A DNA stretch of 64,000 nucleotides from Steinernema hermaphroditum (lineage: Eukaryota > Nematoda > Chromadorea > Rhabditida > Steinernematidae): assembly GCA_030435675.1 (NCBI GenBank), contig CM059624.1:9696769-9760768 (forward strand), read 5' to 3'. Below, one piece after another: positions 20,460 through 33,554 of the stretch. The first letter of the stretch is position 1. Each line of letters starts with the position of its first letter. Both the position numbers and the translations under genes were made by a program. Below the pieces are notes generated by a model, which was not told the DNA's origin, ran no database searches, and saw only the letters and a list, made by a program, of their open reading frames with translations.

Positions 20460-23400
20460 CCTCCAAAGTCTCAAGAAGTAGCCTCCCATCCATTCACTTC
20501 ATCTCTCTCCCTCGCGGCGGATCCACAAAGCGCCGAATCCAATTTATGCAAAAGAGATTCTCGTCTTAATTACCCGCGCCGGCCGTTCTCTGCTCTCAAT
20601 CTCGTTAGGCCCGCATCCCGCCTCTGACGTCTCAATCCGCTTCCTCTTGCGCCTCGAGGGCCGAAGACGCCGCGCCACCGTAATTGCGTTTCGTGACACT
20701 TTTTTGTCTTTCTCGGCGCGGTAATTCGGTTTCGGTCTCACTCCGGGCCCGACCCCAGCCCCTCTCGGTAATCTCTGCTCCACGACCCTTCCAGGGCGCA
20801 ATTAGCGCGCGTTGTCCTCGCGTTCTTTGGCACTCGAAATGCACGCGCACTGGGGGAGTCCCTCCACGGTTCCTTCTTCGTCGCGCCACGGGCCGACATT
20901 TCCGCCCGGACGACTTTAGGCGGTGACTCACGCCGACTTCTTCGCGGGAATTCTCAATTCGGAGAAATATTACTTCTCCGAGAACTGTTTGTTGTGAAAC
21001 CGAGAGGGCTTTGAGAGACGTCTCTGACTCACCGAGGCCATTATCCACGCGATGCACAAGCAGATTTTTGCCTTTTTTATTTCGCTGATTTAGGGTTTAC
21101 AGCGAGTTGTGAGAAATGTTCCTACGTGCTTCGATCCTAGTGTATCCTTGACGGTGACTTCCATATCAGTCCATATTTGGTGAGCTTTCGTGCAATTTGG
21201 ATCCAAATGGCGCCTTTTTCAATATCAGTCAATTATTTCTACAGACCATTTCTTCTTTGCTTTTGGCTCCTTTTGGCTCATTTCCATGATCGCGGGATCG
21301 ACGTCCTGCCCATAAAATGGGCTGAAGTTGTTGACGCTGATAGCTTGATACCTTGAGCCAACCCATTACGGAAATAAACGTGGCCTTTCTATTCCGTCTT
21401 TCTTGTAAATAGCTATTATGTAAAATTCGTGTGCATCTTTTGAACCACTATTGATTCAAGGTGCATCGTGATTTGTCGGTTCAAGGTGCAGATATTTTCT
21501 TCTTTGGCACTTCTCACTCCACACACAGAGCAAGGGACACTTTGTGAGTTGTGGTCAACGAGTGCCAAGTAACGTGACATCCATCTTCTCGCGAATCCGT
21601 CTCCCTCCTCGGAGTGAATTTCCTAATTCGATTTTCTCCGTCTCGTCGTTCCTCGAAGAAGAATCTGACAGATTCCAAGATTCTCTGCATTGCGTTCCTC
21701 TTGTTTCGACTCCTCGTTTAACTGTACTTTATGCTGAAATCATAATTACTCATATCGTATACTGCTCAACGTTGTTCTCGTGGGAAATATTGAAGTGCAT
21801 CTACATCTAGAATGTCCTCCTTTCAGGGCAAATTTATTCGATTGCCACGAAAAAAAAAAAGCCACGAACCCCCTAAAAATTTTGTCCCCTAAAAATCCAC
21901 TTCAAGAACAGCCACAATTCAGCCAATTACACTCCAAAATCCGATCGCCTTGCAAAGACGCTGCGTCACTTCTCAAACGGTCCCCATGGACACCTCCCTC
22001 CTTCATCCTTATCCTGCATACATCAATTGCTACATTTTGTCCTTTCGTGGCGCTCCCAGATCCCCGGGGATCCTCCCTCGCCTCCAAAGGCCATCGATCC
22101 CTCCGAATTGGCGCATAATGGCCACGGCGATAACCTTTCAGAGGCGATTTCCGCTCTCCGAATTCGTCAGCGCCGCGTGACTCAGCGCGTAGGAGACTAC
22201 AAGAGGCCTCTTCTTGGACCCTCTCGGGCTCTTTTCGGTCGCCCAAATCCCCTCGCGCTGCAGGCCTAATGCCCTTTCACGGCACCACTTTTCGGTCGTT
22301 TTCGGCGACTAATCGAATCAAAGGATCCTCCATTGACCTTTTCTGCGATTTCGTCGAAATGGCAACAAATAGCAGAGACAACGAAAACAGAGCGATTAGC
22401 GGCCCGTCTTAACTAGGCGAAAAACACGCCTAACGCCATCGCACGTCAGGCAAAAATAAACAGTCAGCCACTACACCTGATCAAATCTGACGTCTCTGCA
22501 GCAGGGGAACTTCACTTCCTGTAGCCCTCCGGGGAGTCCAAAGACCGTCGCCGACTGGGCGCCCAAAACAACCCCCTCTCATCCATCAAAAAGGTTTTCC
22601 CACACGTCGCCGCGTCCGTTTCCGCGTAAGTCAACGCGCATGCATATTAATTCCTCCCCTGAGGGTGTCGCGGCCCTCCGCCCTCCGCCGAATTCCGAAT
22701 TCCTCGATTATCAGCGCCGCCCGCGACAGGTTCCCTCCTCTCCCTCTGCGCTTTTTCGGCGCCTTTTGCAGTTTTTCTCTTCCAAAGTGCGACAAAAACA
22801 CATTTATTATATTGTTGGATGGCTTGTCTCTCGGAGGAGTCCTGTTGATTCCCGACGGGAGAGACGTTTCTCGCCGAGATTTTCCTAGGAAAGCGCGTCA
22901 GAAGCTCATCCAACGTAGCAATTTCGGCGATTCTCGTGATTAGGCAATGTGAGGCTCGGGCTTTGAGAGGAAATAACACGTTTGGGATCTGTGATGTGTG
23001 TTTTGAATAGCCACGCGATTATTTCTACCGATGAAATGTGAGCTTCCTTGGGTTCCACCTGATCGTTCTCCTCGTTCTATGGCGGTTCCCTGGTCAGAGT
23101 CCCCTGGATTCTCTAGTTCCCTTCGAGTTCATCGAGGATTCAGGAATCCTGTACGATTCGTGCGTTCATCAGACCTTAGTGGCACTATGATTAATTGAAC
23201 ACGTTCTTCCCACAGCCTCAAGAAGCACTTATGATCATGAGAAAGCGTCATTTCCTGGGAAGCGTCCCTAAAAAAGGCCGACTCCAAAGAGCTTTCAGCG
23301 GAACATGTCCGTGTTCCACTTCTTGGACACTTTCCACGGAAGATGATTTGATCGGAGGAGTCTCTGGATTCATTTTCATATCATTGAACGACGCTGAGAA

Positions 23401-23890
23401 CAAAGGCGCTAGTTTGACCTAGGTTCTAATTTAATTGAAAGCGCCGTGTAAACTGACTCCTCTCAGAGGATTTGCAAGAAATATTCGCATCTATAATCGG
23501 ATGAATCGGTTCGTGACCTTTTCGGGATCGTCCCCTGTCAACGTCTACTTCGGCGACTCCCTAAATTGGCTAAACACCTCCTAGGGGCGCCGCTCCGATG
23601 CGTTAAAGTGCGTCTTCGCAGCATAATCGAATGTTCCTCGACGGTGTTCATCCGATCCACTGGAGGCTTCTGGCCTCCCGAGTGACATCACCACTTGAGC
23701 GTTCTCGGATATCACTTTGCCCTTTGGCGTGTTTTCCCTGGGGGCGGATTCCGCGTCATTTCCCCGTCCCCCGGGCAAAAATAGCTAATTAATCGATGTT
23801 TGTTTCTATTTGAGGACACACTCCCGAGGCGATCCACAGCGCACTCCTAACGGTCTCATGAGCTAAGCGTCGTCTCCGTTTCGTCCTTTG

Positions 23891-26800
23891 ATGCTCGGAA
23901 GAAAGGAAGCTCCGCAACCTGTGCCGTCGCTGCTTCTCGCCGGGACCCGGGTCTTCAAGTTCAAGAACGTGAGTCCCCACGAGCACCCAGAGAGCCTTGG
24001 CCCATTTAGCTGCCCGACCATGTCCAGGGCGAATTCGTCAAACTCGCGATCAGCGCGAACAAGCACGTTCTTTTCTGGAGATCGAGCACGGTAAGATGGC
24101 GCGAATGGAGGCGATTCGAATTGGCCTCGGCACTTTTGTTTTGACGTGCCGTATCCGGGATGAGGCGCTAAAAGCCGAAAAGACGAAAACAGAGGTCGAC
24201 ACGCTTCTCAGAAGTGTCACAGGCGTACTTTCCTTGTTTTCCAGAGCAGGCTGTAGCCATAGCTTCCTCTCCGAAGAGATAACTATGAGGGTATTCCCTC
24301 CTTAGGACTGCCTTCTGCATGATCTGAGTGACGTGGGACTACGTAGGAAAGGAACATGACGTGCGGAGAATGCGATGATTTGATATTCTTCAAATGTCAC
24401 CTTAGGCAACCTCCAGAGTTGAGTAGCAACCTCCTCAGTGGACTTTCCTCCTCGCGGCGGGACCCAATCTATATGTTCGGGGAATTCTAATGGAAACGTG
24501 CAAACAATATTAGCTTTTCTTCTTGTTTTCCTTTTCGCTGAGAAACACATTGTTTTGACGCATTCCTCGACTTCCGTATCCGGCATTCCTAAGATGATTT
24601 ACTCCCGTCTTTTGGGGAACATTCCTTTGTGAAAGGTTTCTTCTGGAAGTAGCAATTTGTGCAAAACAAATAGGCAAACAGGACCCGATCTTCGCCCTCC
24701 GATCGCCCAATATTGTTGTAAAACAACCCCGGGCGCTTATTTGAGTCGATTCGATTTGCAGGAAGAGTCAGAGGAGAGGGAAGCGGACGCGATCTTCGTC
24801 GATGAGGTCGTCGACGTCTTCATCGGATGCCCCAACGAGTCGGCGAAGCCGAAGGACGACGCCCGCATCCGGAGGGTCTTCGCCGGCACCTTCACGGCGG
24901 CCGCCTGCGTCTTCAACGACTGCTTCGTCACGGTGATGTACGGCCGCGACTTCGTCAACCCCCACTCGCTCGTCTTCCTCACCGACTCCAGCGAGATGGC
25001 CAAAGTAGGCTACGGTAGCGAGCAAGCTCTCAGACGTCCCTTGCAGCTGTGGAGCACCGAACTCCGGCGTCTCTCCCTGGAGTCCTACACGGACCTCAAG
25101 TCGACCTTCTACTACTGGCAGCGACTGATCTCGAAGGTGCAACACACGATGCCGAGCGAGTCGATCACCGTCAAGCAGTGAGTGCCGAGGAGGCCTGGCC
25201 TCTAATGGGAGAGACGTTTAGACTCGTGGACGCAATATTTCCGTCCGCTCGTCTGAAAGAGGAAAAGAAGCATTTGGAGAAGTCACTGCTAAAACACGTG
25301 CCGATTCTGAAGGAAAAAGTGAGTTTATCCGATTCTGAAATGGAACGTTAGGAGGAGAAACGGGGCGTTCGAAGCAGATGGAGTCGTCGAGGGGCGTCTT
25401 CGGGAATCGGTTTCTGAAAGGATAGGCTGTGCATAGCTCTGGAAGAGAAAGGAGGTCAAGCGAGGCACTTTTGGATTCACCTTCGACTTCTCCTGATCTT
25501 CTTCTGAAGGGGACGTTTCGCTCTCCATCCGAGTCCACAGAAGAGGTCGAGACGCGCTAGGTGTTTCTTTTGAAGGGTCGATACGACTCCACGGCACCTG
25601 CTGGACGGCAAGAAGCGCGTGTTGCGCTTCTGGAACACGGAGTTGTCAGGGGAACACGCATGAGACTCACCGAGAAGGATTTGACGTACTGTACTCCCAG
25701 GATTACGGTACCGTTGCCCGTTTCCAAGTAGCTCGAGAAGCATTTCGGACTGGCCATCAACTTGTCGCACTCGGCGTCCTCCATCTCGATCTGCACGCGG
25801 AAGCTGTCGCTCTCCGGGTTCTTCAGTAGATGCCCCTCCTTGTCGTAGAGGCACTTCACCGCTTCCATCACATTCTCTAGCTGGAGACAGGATGATGAGG
25901 CTCTAGAAGCACGGGTTTACCTGACAGCCGAGGGACACCTGCCAGAATCCGCCGTCGAAGTCGCCTTCAGGAGGCACCACTTGTTGGAAGATCCGATGAT
26001 CGACGAGGCTGTCGTCGAGGAAGGCGCTGTCGTTCAGGATACGGTAGTCGATGCCCTCGATGAGGCTCTCGACGAGATGCTTCTCGGCGACGGAAGCGCC
26101 GGCGAGCGCCACTAGGAAATACAAAAACGACCGATTCATGTGGGGCTCGACTCCGGAATGACCGACTCTTTTCAGAAACGGGTAACTCAGAGTCTGCTGG
26201 ATGACGAGAGTTTCGTGTTTACGTTGTACAAAGAAGTTACGGGTCGCCACGAGGTAGAAGACATTTTCAAGAAGAGGTGAGCGGAAGGCACAGGCCTGTG
26301 CACAAGAAGCCGTTTCAGATTCTCTGCCGATACGATAAATTCGCTCGAATTCCGCGTGTACATAAACAAATTCCAAAGAGACCCCCGGCTGAACGAGGTG
26401 CTCTACCCCGTTCTCACCGAACAGGGATGGAACAAGATCGCTGCCGAATTGAGCATCGGTAGGCGTGGAGGATCAGGTGCAGTTTCAGAATGAAACGTTT
26501 CAGGCGATCGACTCAACTGCGACGATTTCCTGCATTACCTGGTCAGCAGCCACAACCTCGCCCTTCGGAGGGACCGCTTCACCCTCAAGGAGGAGGACAT
26601 GCACAAGCCCCTCTCGCACTACTTCATCAACTCCTCTCACAATACGTGCGTCTCCCTACCGGTCCCGCAGTCCTAGCCTCTTGCAGGTATCTCAAAGGAC
26701 GGCAGATGAAGAGCCGTTCGGCGGTGAGCATGTACCGCTACGCTCTGCTGGCGGGCTGTCGGAGCGTGGAGCTCGACTGCTGGGACGGGCCCAACAACGA

Positions 26801-29456
26801 GCCGATGATCACGCACGGGCCGACGCACATCTGCTTCTGCACGACGATCCCCTTCCGGGACGTCATCCAGGCTATCGCCGAGACGGCCTTCATCACCTCC
26901 GACTTCCCCGTCATCCTCTCCTTCGAGAACCACTGCTCCTTCAAACAGCAGTCCAAGATGGCGCAGTACTGCAAGGAGATCTTCGGCGACCTCCTGCTCA
27001 CCGACACCCTCCCCGACTACCCGATTGTCGCCGGAGTGAACCTGCCCTCCCCCTACGTCCTACGCCGCAAGATCCTCATCAAGAACAAGAAGATCGAGCG
27101 CAAGGCGGACATGCGACGCTGTGGGAGCAGCCGTTCTGTGATGGTGAACCAGCAGTCGACGGACTCAGGCGGCACTGAGGACGAGGCCGTGGAGCGCTCT
27201 GTGACGCGCATCTACATCGGCGACTCCTACGAAGCCGACCAGATCCTCAGCTCCGCCAACAACAACAACGTCGAGAGCAGCAGCCCTCATGGAAGCATCA
27301 GAGAGAAGGAGAAGGAGGTGGGGAGCGCCTGGGAGGCTCCTCTAAAGGCTAACGTTCAGGAGAACGACGAGCCTGTGGGCACGGAACTCTCCGACCTCGT
27401 CAACTACATGCGCGCCATGGGGAAGTTCACTTCGTTCGTCGAAGCTGACAGTAAGTGGGGAGTCGCTACTCCTTACATACTAACGGACTGTTCGTTCAGC
27501 GCGCCAGATCAGCTCGGAGATGTACTCGATGAACGAGACGAAGGCGATCGATCTTCTGAAACAGCACGCGGAGCGCTTCGTGAACCACAACAAGCGGCAG
27601 ATCACGCGCGTCTTCCCCAGAGGCTCCCGCGTTGACTCCAGCAACTTCATGCCGATGGTCTTCTGGAACTGCGGGTGCCAGATGGCGGCGGTGAACCTGC
27701 AGACGGCCGACGTGCCCAACCAGGTGAACTTCGCCTTCTTTGAGCAGAACGGCCGCAGCGGCTACGTCCTCAAGCCTTCCTGCATGCGCCGGCGGAACAT
27801 CCGATTCGATCCGTTCGAGACCGACAAGGTCGAGAACGTCGTCCCCAACAGCGTCACCATTACGGTAGGCGACGAGTGCTCCGTCCTTCTTGTGACGGTA
27901 CTGCTCAGATCATCTCCGGGCAGCTGTTCAACCTCGTCAGTGACCGAAAGCTCTCCACCTACGTGGAGGTCGACCTCTACGGCCTCCCGAGCGACTCGTG
28001 CAAGAAGCTCTACAAGACGCGGACGGTGCCCAACGAGGGAATCAACCCGATCTTCTACGATAAGCCCGCCAACAGCACCTTCAAGTTCGAGAAGATCATC
28101 CTCCCCGAGATGGCCTACCTCCGCCTCACCGTCATGGACGAGAGCCAGAAGATGATCGGGCAGAGGGTGCTTCCCGTGACGGCGCTGCAGCCCGGTTACC
28201 GGCACGTGCTCCTTAGGAACGCCTTCAACAGGCCCCTGGGGCCCGTGAGTCTCTTCGTACACATCGACGTGCAGGACTACGTGTGCGACGCCCACCGGGA
28301 CCTCGTCGACGCCCTCCAGAACCCGATCCTCGCGATGAACAAGGTTAAGGCGCTGGAGACGGTGCTCGAGAACCCGACGGATTTCGCCTCGAAGGTCGAG
28401 CAGAACAAACGTCTTCTGGAGGTGCTCGAGAGCATCGGGAAGGGCTCGCCCTCCAGCGAGTTCTCCACCAGCGTCGACACGACCGACGACTCCTTCGAGA
28501 AGGAGCCCGGGCGGCTGGAGAAGCAGGCGAGCTTCGACAAGGTCTCCATGAGTGGCTTCGAGACGGACATCTCCACGCCACACACCCCCATCTCACCGAT
28601 CTCCGAGTACAGCTTCACCAAGAGCGCCAGCGACAAGAAGCACATCGCCCTTTCCGAATTGGGTCCGTTTCCTTTTCAGAACCCTCTGAGATCTTTGGTT
28701 TCAGTGGCCTCGAAGTCAGACTTCTACCTCCAGCAGATGGTCGTCTCGATGCCGACCCTCGAGAAGCTCGAGAACCATCCGAAGGTCTCCAAACACGACA
28801 AGTTCATCCGAAAGAAGTACCCTCGGATGTTAGAGGCGGTGGCCGGCTTCGGGGAGCACAACTCCTACCAGTTGATCGCCGACGACGTCCGCGCCGCCTT
28901 CGACAGATCCGTCATCCAGTCGATCGTCAAATTCGCCAGAGATGTGGGTTCCCCCTGGCGGCAGCCCCTTACAGAGAGATTATTTCAGAAGAACGACGCT
29001 CTGCACAGCGTCATCGAGACGGAGCGGAAGAAGCTACAGAAGAGGATCGAGATGACCCACGACAGGTGAGACCACCCTCCCCTAGGCATGCATTGTGTCC
29101 CCTTCAGCGAGCTGAAATCGATCAACAAGATCAACCAGAAGTCGCGCCTCGAGGAGACCATCGGCATTGACAAACGCCTGAACCCCAACGAGTAGGCCCC
29201 TCCACCCCTCTCATGTACCGTAACCCTCTTTTAGATACCGTAGGATCAGCGAGAAGTACGTGCGGAGGGGTGTCGAAGAGAATCGGAAGCTGCAGAGCAT
29301 CCGGAACAAGCGGATCTCCGAGCTCAACGATCAGGTGAACGCCCTGAAACTCGAGGCGAACGTGAGGATGGAGGAGGTAGGGGTACGGTGGACTACGGTA
29401 GTTTTCATGGCTGGTTTCAGACAATTCACCGGGTAAATCAGATATTTTCGAAGTGA
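23891..29456 (+). CDS. Phospholipase C-beta
   Basis: Hydrolyses PIP2 to IP3 and diacylglycerol downstream of Gq at the inner plasma membrane. Exons: 23891-23968, 24028-24090, 24762-25004, 25047-25177, 25222-25318, 26176-26276, 26319-26458, 26504-26645, 26687-27450, 27500-27864, 27909-28943, 28989-29065, 29108-29191, 29235-29376, 29421-29456; 1165 residues. PH-like region about 1-130; EF-hand region about 180-315, with [13 protein letters not shown] domain about 319-460, with both catalytic histidines (SSHNT about 329, ENHC about 413) and ELDCWDG; acidic X-Y linker; Y domain about 590-690, with [21 protein letters not shown]2 about 710-830; C-terminal coiled coil from about 1045. The N-terminus is diverged from EGL-8, so this may be the second nematode beta isoform (plc-2); symbol left open. 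A further 42-nt in-frame intron (28663-28704) is possible. Intron 25319-26175 hosts an antisense gene. Confidence 0.93.
25477..26139 (-). CDS. Secreted protein nested antisense in a PLC-beta intron
   Basis: Not recognised. Exons, high to low: 26139-25921, 25880-25671, 25629-25477; 193 residues. Introns are 40 and 41 nt with GTAAAC...CTCCAG and GTGAGT...TTCCAG ends. The first 18 residues ([18 protein letters not shown]) are a clear signal peptide. The mature part has four spaced cysteines by about residue 115, one NGT glycosylation sequon and a [13 protein letters not shown] segment. The last exon is basic and of poorer quality (ends KKIRRSRR), so the true C-terminus may differ. The whole gene lies within the 857-nt intron 25319-26175 of PLC-beta on the other strand. 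Codon use matches the neighbours. A TACGGTA motif falls at 25704 in its second exon and at 26040 in its first. Confidence 0.65.
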
Positions 29457-29536
29457 TTCGTGCCATCGCCACATTCCACCCCAGCGACGACCATTCCCGA
29501 TTCCATGACCAATCTGTGATGACCAGAGATTTATCG

Positions 29537-29542
29537 AATAAA
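29537..29542 (+). terminator. Poly(A) signal of PLC-beta
   Basis: AATAAA 81 nt after the TGA stop codon. Confidence 0.55.
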
Positions 29543-31292
29543 GAGAGAACACGTCTTCCGACAGATTAGGACTGCACCGCGGAGGTCCGATGTTTGCCCT
29601 GGCGAAGAAGCGCCGTGCTTTCGGGTCGCCGAACTGTTGACTTTGTTGTTCGATACTTTGTTGGTCCTCCGCTTCGTCGCTGACCGGCACCCTCCGCGCG
29701 GCGGCCTCTCAAGGGGCGCCCACTTCCGGACAGTCGCAAAGCGTCGGAGATATGAGGATTAGCCGACTTTTCACGCGCCAACTCGCCAATGGAGCGGTCG
29801 CCGGATCGGATGACGGCAAACTTGGCGCTACCGTAAAGAGAGCCGAAAGACGCTTTTGGCGCATTTCGAGTGTTTGGTGAGGAGAGGCCGAAAGGAGGGT
29901 GTTGTAGAAGAAGGTAGAAGAAGGAATGAGGAATAAGGGAGGCAAGAGGATCACCGGGGGCATTTAGAATGCGAACGGAGACTGGTCTTAGAATGGACAA
30001 AGCCAGTTCGCTTGAAAAGGTCAAAAAACTCGAAAGCTCCACGTACTTCACAAACTGTTTGTACCTCAATTGAACGTTCCAGTAGCCTGCTCTGGTCGGA
30101 GATTAATTGGCTCTATTTCAAAGCTTCTGAGATCTAATGGAACTTCAGTGAAGATTCTTTTAAAATGGCACTTTTACGAATAACAGAACTGTGCTTAATT
30201 GGCTCTAAATGGAGGGAAAAGAGACTATGTATAAAAGGTACTTATGCCACCTCTACCATTACCGGTGCAACGATTACATACCGATTGTCAATTCTCTCTA
30301 TTTGAGCACTTACGTCTTGCAAATCTTTTCTCAGTTCTCAAAAGGGACTCTTCTGAGTCCTTGCGGGGTGCTATTCGTTATTATTAGAAGGCAGGTTGCG
30401 AGAAGAACAATTTCGAGCGTAACTTGTCTTTTTCAAGGAGCTCGCGACATAGACTGCTTTCAAATATTTACTTTAGAAGCGCTGCTAGATCGATTCACCG
30501 CGAGCAAATTACGGTACTTCGGGGTAACCGGTCGCGGCGGGGATATATAGTATCTCTCGGCTCGTGAGCGTCACGCGGAAACGTTGCCAACGCCGCTTTG
30601 ATTCACAAATCCGTTAGGCAAATCTAGGGAAGCGGGGTACTGTAAGGCGACGGTTAACCAAAACGTGAATCTAGACTTCCAACGGGTGACAATCCTGATA
30701 GGAAAGAAGCATCTAGAAGAAATCTCAAGGAACCAGCTTAGAGAATTACTCTCAAATTTAAGAGTGGTTCCTTAACAGCCTAAAGTAGAACCTGCGGATC
30801 AACCGCTGATCCAGAAGATCGTAGATCTATTATGAGGTTAGGATACCCAACACCTTCACAAGGCTGCCAAGTTCTGCCAAGACAATAGGAATCGGCCTGG
30901 AGCGAGCAGCGCGACCACCGTGGACTGCTTCAGGTGGACATCTGAGATGTTCCCGAGCCGTTTTCGAGTGCATGCGTTCGGTGCCCGGAGTACCACTCCG
31001 ATCTCGAGTTGTCACTTCGTGCTTTCTCGAGTATTCTTCCGGTCGGCGTCCTCGATACCGTCGCATTGCGGGCGCCAATGGGAGGGGAGGGCGGCCCTAA
31101 GGTGCGCGGCCGCGCGGCGTGGCCCCACTTGACTGTATATCATCACAACGAGGAGAAGCCTCTCGAGATCCGGCTGCCCTCTTCCATCAACCACCTCTCC
31201 GTTGTACACGGCGCCACTTGAGGCCTCCGAGAGGCACTTGACTCCTCCACCGCTCCAAAGGACATCCTGAGGCACGTGCCCTCGGGCGAACC
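29543..31292. other. Intergenic region upstream of ceh-22
   Basis: No gene seen. TACGGTA/TACCGTA motifs at 29829 and 30512. A TATATA sits at 30544, about 750 nt before the ATG, too far to assign as the core promoter unless there is a 5' exon. Probably holds ceh-22 control elements. Confidence 0.4.
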
Positions 31293-33334
31293 ATGTTCAA
31301 CGCCGCCGCCTTCTGCGAGGCGGTCCGCGTCGCCACCAATGGCCCCGGTCCCGCCGCGAATATGCCCCTCTCTGACGGATCCAAGTGAGTTCTTCTGTTT
31401 TCCTTTTGCGACACTTCCTGGGAAATCGGATACTGTTTGGTGACTCAGAACTTCTCAAGTGGGCTCGTGCGAAGCCGGAGTCCTTTTACCTTTGTCTTCG
31501 AGCAGGCTTATCCACTTTTTGCAGCACCGATAAACTCAAAAACGCAGCCCTAGCAGTTCCTAACTGTTGGCTGCTAGGAAAGCTGTGATTTTGGGGATAT
31601 TTCAGATTTTTGGCCCTACCGAGATATTCAGGAGAGACTAATTTACCGAATACTTTTACAAATTCTAGTTGAAAGATTCCTTTCAAGGGCGTTTCCACTC
31701 ACCAGCGTTGCCTTAATTTAGTCGCCAAATATCTCAGAGCTCTAGGAATCCGACCCACTGAACCTCACTGCAAAAGCCACAAAGTTGGATAACCTTGAAG
31801 GTCACCCTCGTAATCCTCTCCACTATCACAATTCCAAACAAATAGCTCCACACGCAGAAACAGTTTCGCGCTACCGTATCCGATTACGAGAGACTGGATT
31901 AGAGGGGGACATCGGATCATCCGACTGATCAGTGCCTAGTTGGCGCGCGCACTGCTCCTTCTGGGGCCCTTCAGCGGCCAGTACCTGAAGGGGAACTTGT
32001 CGAAAGGTGCTCGGTTGGAGCCGCGGCGCCTCTTCTGATCCTCTTCCGATTCGCACTCGATGTTCGCCTCCTTAATTTGTTTGTTTTCTCATGCAATCGG
32101 TGGCCCCACTTAACCGGACGCGCCTTGTTGGACGAGCGGATTACGCGTCTCCGATTACCGTAGCAACTGTTTCAGGTGCGACCCCTTCGCCTCCACCGCC
32201 CCGGTCAAGCCCGAACTTCCCGATCTCAACCCACACCCCGCGAATCTCTACGCCCCGACGGCTCCGTCGCCCTGGACTGAGCATCTCCCCCTTCTTGGAA
32301 GTGAGTCCGTCCCCAGGCTACCGTCTTCCCCCCTCTGTTTATCCTGCGCAAACACCCCCGCTGCGCGCGTGCCTGACTACCGTAACCCGCCGCCTTGCAG
32401 ACTACCCGCATTCAACGAATCCGTTCGTCGCCAACACTTTCGATGGAGCGCAGACCACCGTATCCACGACGCAGAATCCCGCGAATCCCTCCGGCGGCTA
32501 CATGTACGACATGTCCCAAGGAGGAGGCTTCGCCACACACAGCGCCGGCTACTTCAGCACCCCCGCCACCACCTACGGCATGCTGCCGCCGCACGACTCC
32601 TTCGCCCAGCCCTCCGTCGGAAGCGCCATGATCCAGCAGGGGACGCCGACGACACCTTGTGGCGCCACGAAGTCAGAGAATGAGGAGAAACCCATCGAGT
32701 ACGTTGAGTACCATAATCCCCATCCATCAAGGCATTTCAGAGGCAGTCCTAAAGAAGATACCGAGTTGGAGGCCATCGACATGGACGAAGAGGTCGAAGA
32801 CGAGGAGACGGAGGGTCCCGACGGGAAGAAACGCCGGCGGAAGAGGCGCGTCCTCTTCTCGAAAGCGCAGACCTACGAGCTCGAGCGGAGATTCCGCACC
32901 CAGAGATATCTCTCGGCGCCCGAAAGGGAACAACTCGCCCTCGAGATCCGCCTGACGCCCACCCAGGTGAAGATCTGGTTCCAGAATCACAGGTACGGTA
33001 GAAGGCCTTTTCTACCCTTACGGCGCCCTTCAGGTACAAGACCAAGAAGTCCCTCCAGGAGAAGGGCATCAGCCCGAACCTCGCGACGCCCACCGCCACC
33101 AGCGCCGCCTTCAACGGCCGTCGGATGCCGATCCACATGTTGGTGCGCGACGGGAAGTCGATCCCCGACTTCGGCGGCCTCGCCTCCCCTGTAACGGCAG
33201 CCGTCTTCGCCGGAAACGGATACCTCGGGCAACCGACGCCCGCCGGCGCCGGCATGACCCCCTCGTCGTTCGCGGCGACCCCCGCAGCTCAATCTCATCA
33301 CCTCAACACCGGGTACTACGGTTGGGGATGGTAG
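31293..33334 (+). CDS. ceh-22: NK-2 class homeodomain transcription factor
   Basis: Nkx2.5/tinman-type DNA-binding protein; in C. elegans CEH-22 switches on pharyngeal muscle genes and takes part in distal-tip-cell specification. Exons 31293-31384, 32176-32300, 32401-32698, 32741-32992 and 33034-33334 give 355 residues. The N-terminus begins MFN, as in CEH-22. Residues about 185-200 are acidic; a basic run (KKRRRKRR) leads into the homeodomain (about 203-262), whose recognition helix reads [14 protein letters not shown], with Tyr54, the NK-2 hallmark that prefers CAAGTG sites. An intron splits the codon for the Arg before Tyr54. The homeodomain shows [20 protein letters not shown], characteristic of the class. 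Intron 1 (791 nt) and the small introns carry TACGGTA/TACCGTA motifs at 31872, 32156, 32378 and 32994. Convergent with the RNase H gene. Confidence 0.93.
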
Positions 33335-33376
33335 GAAGACATTTCTAGTCGCTCACAGCCCAGGTCTGCAGGAAGT

Positions 33377-33382
33377 AATAAA
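33377..33382 (+). terminator. Poly(A) signal of ceh-22
   Basis: AATAAA 43 nt after the TAG stop codon. On the other strand, TTTATT at 33412-33417 is a candidate poly(A) signal for the RNase H gene. Confidence 0.65.
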
Positions 33383-33554
33383 ATTTTCGCAGAAAGTTGT
33401 TCCACCCGTAATTTATTGTTATTGTTTGTAAATATAAGATTCCTATATAAAACACCATCACAAGAACGCCCTAAGATGTCAAAAAGCCCGCTAAGAGGTG
33501 TATTCAACAAACCTAACCAACGAAATAACAACAAACAATGAATACATACCCGAG

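Larger units (their letters stand above)
15200..23890. other. Gene-poor 8.7 kb between twk and PLC-beta
   Basis: No complete gene seen. It contains one candidate orphan exon (16057-16201, minus), a repeated 16-mer with a neighbouring hairpin (20265-20459), TACCGTA/TACGGTA motifs at 16933, 19869 and 20130, and short direct repeats (TTCAAGGTGCA twice near 21.46-21.49 kb; CCCCTAAAAAT twice near 21.88 kb). Many short overlapping open frames here lack splice sites or consistent codon use. Confidence 0.4.

Noticed and set aside
27762..28583. 273-codon minus-strand frame opposite PLC-beta
   Set aside because: Shadow of the Y and C2 exons, which match the PLC family; no splice or start support of its own.
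29566..30069. 167-codon minus-strand frame after PLC-beta
   Set aside because: Mixed codon use, overlaps another open frame, no domain seen.
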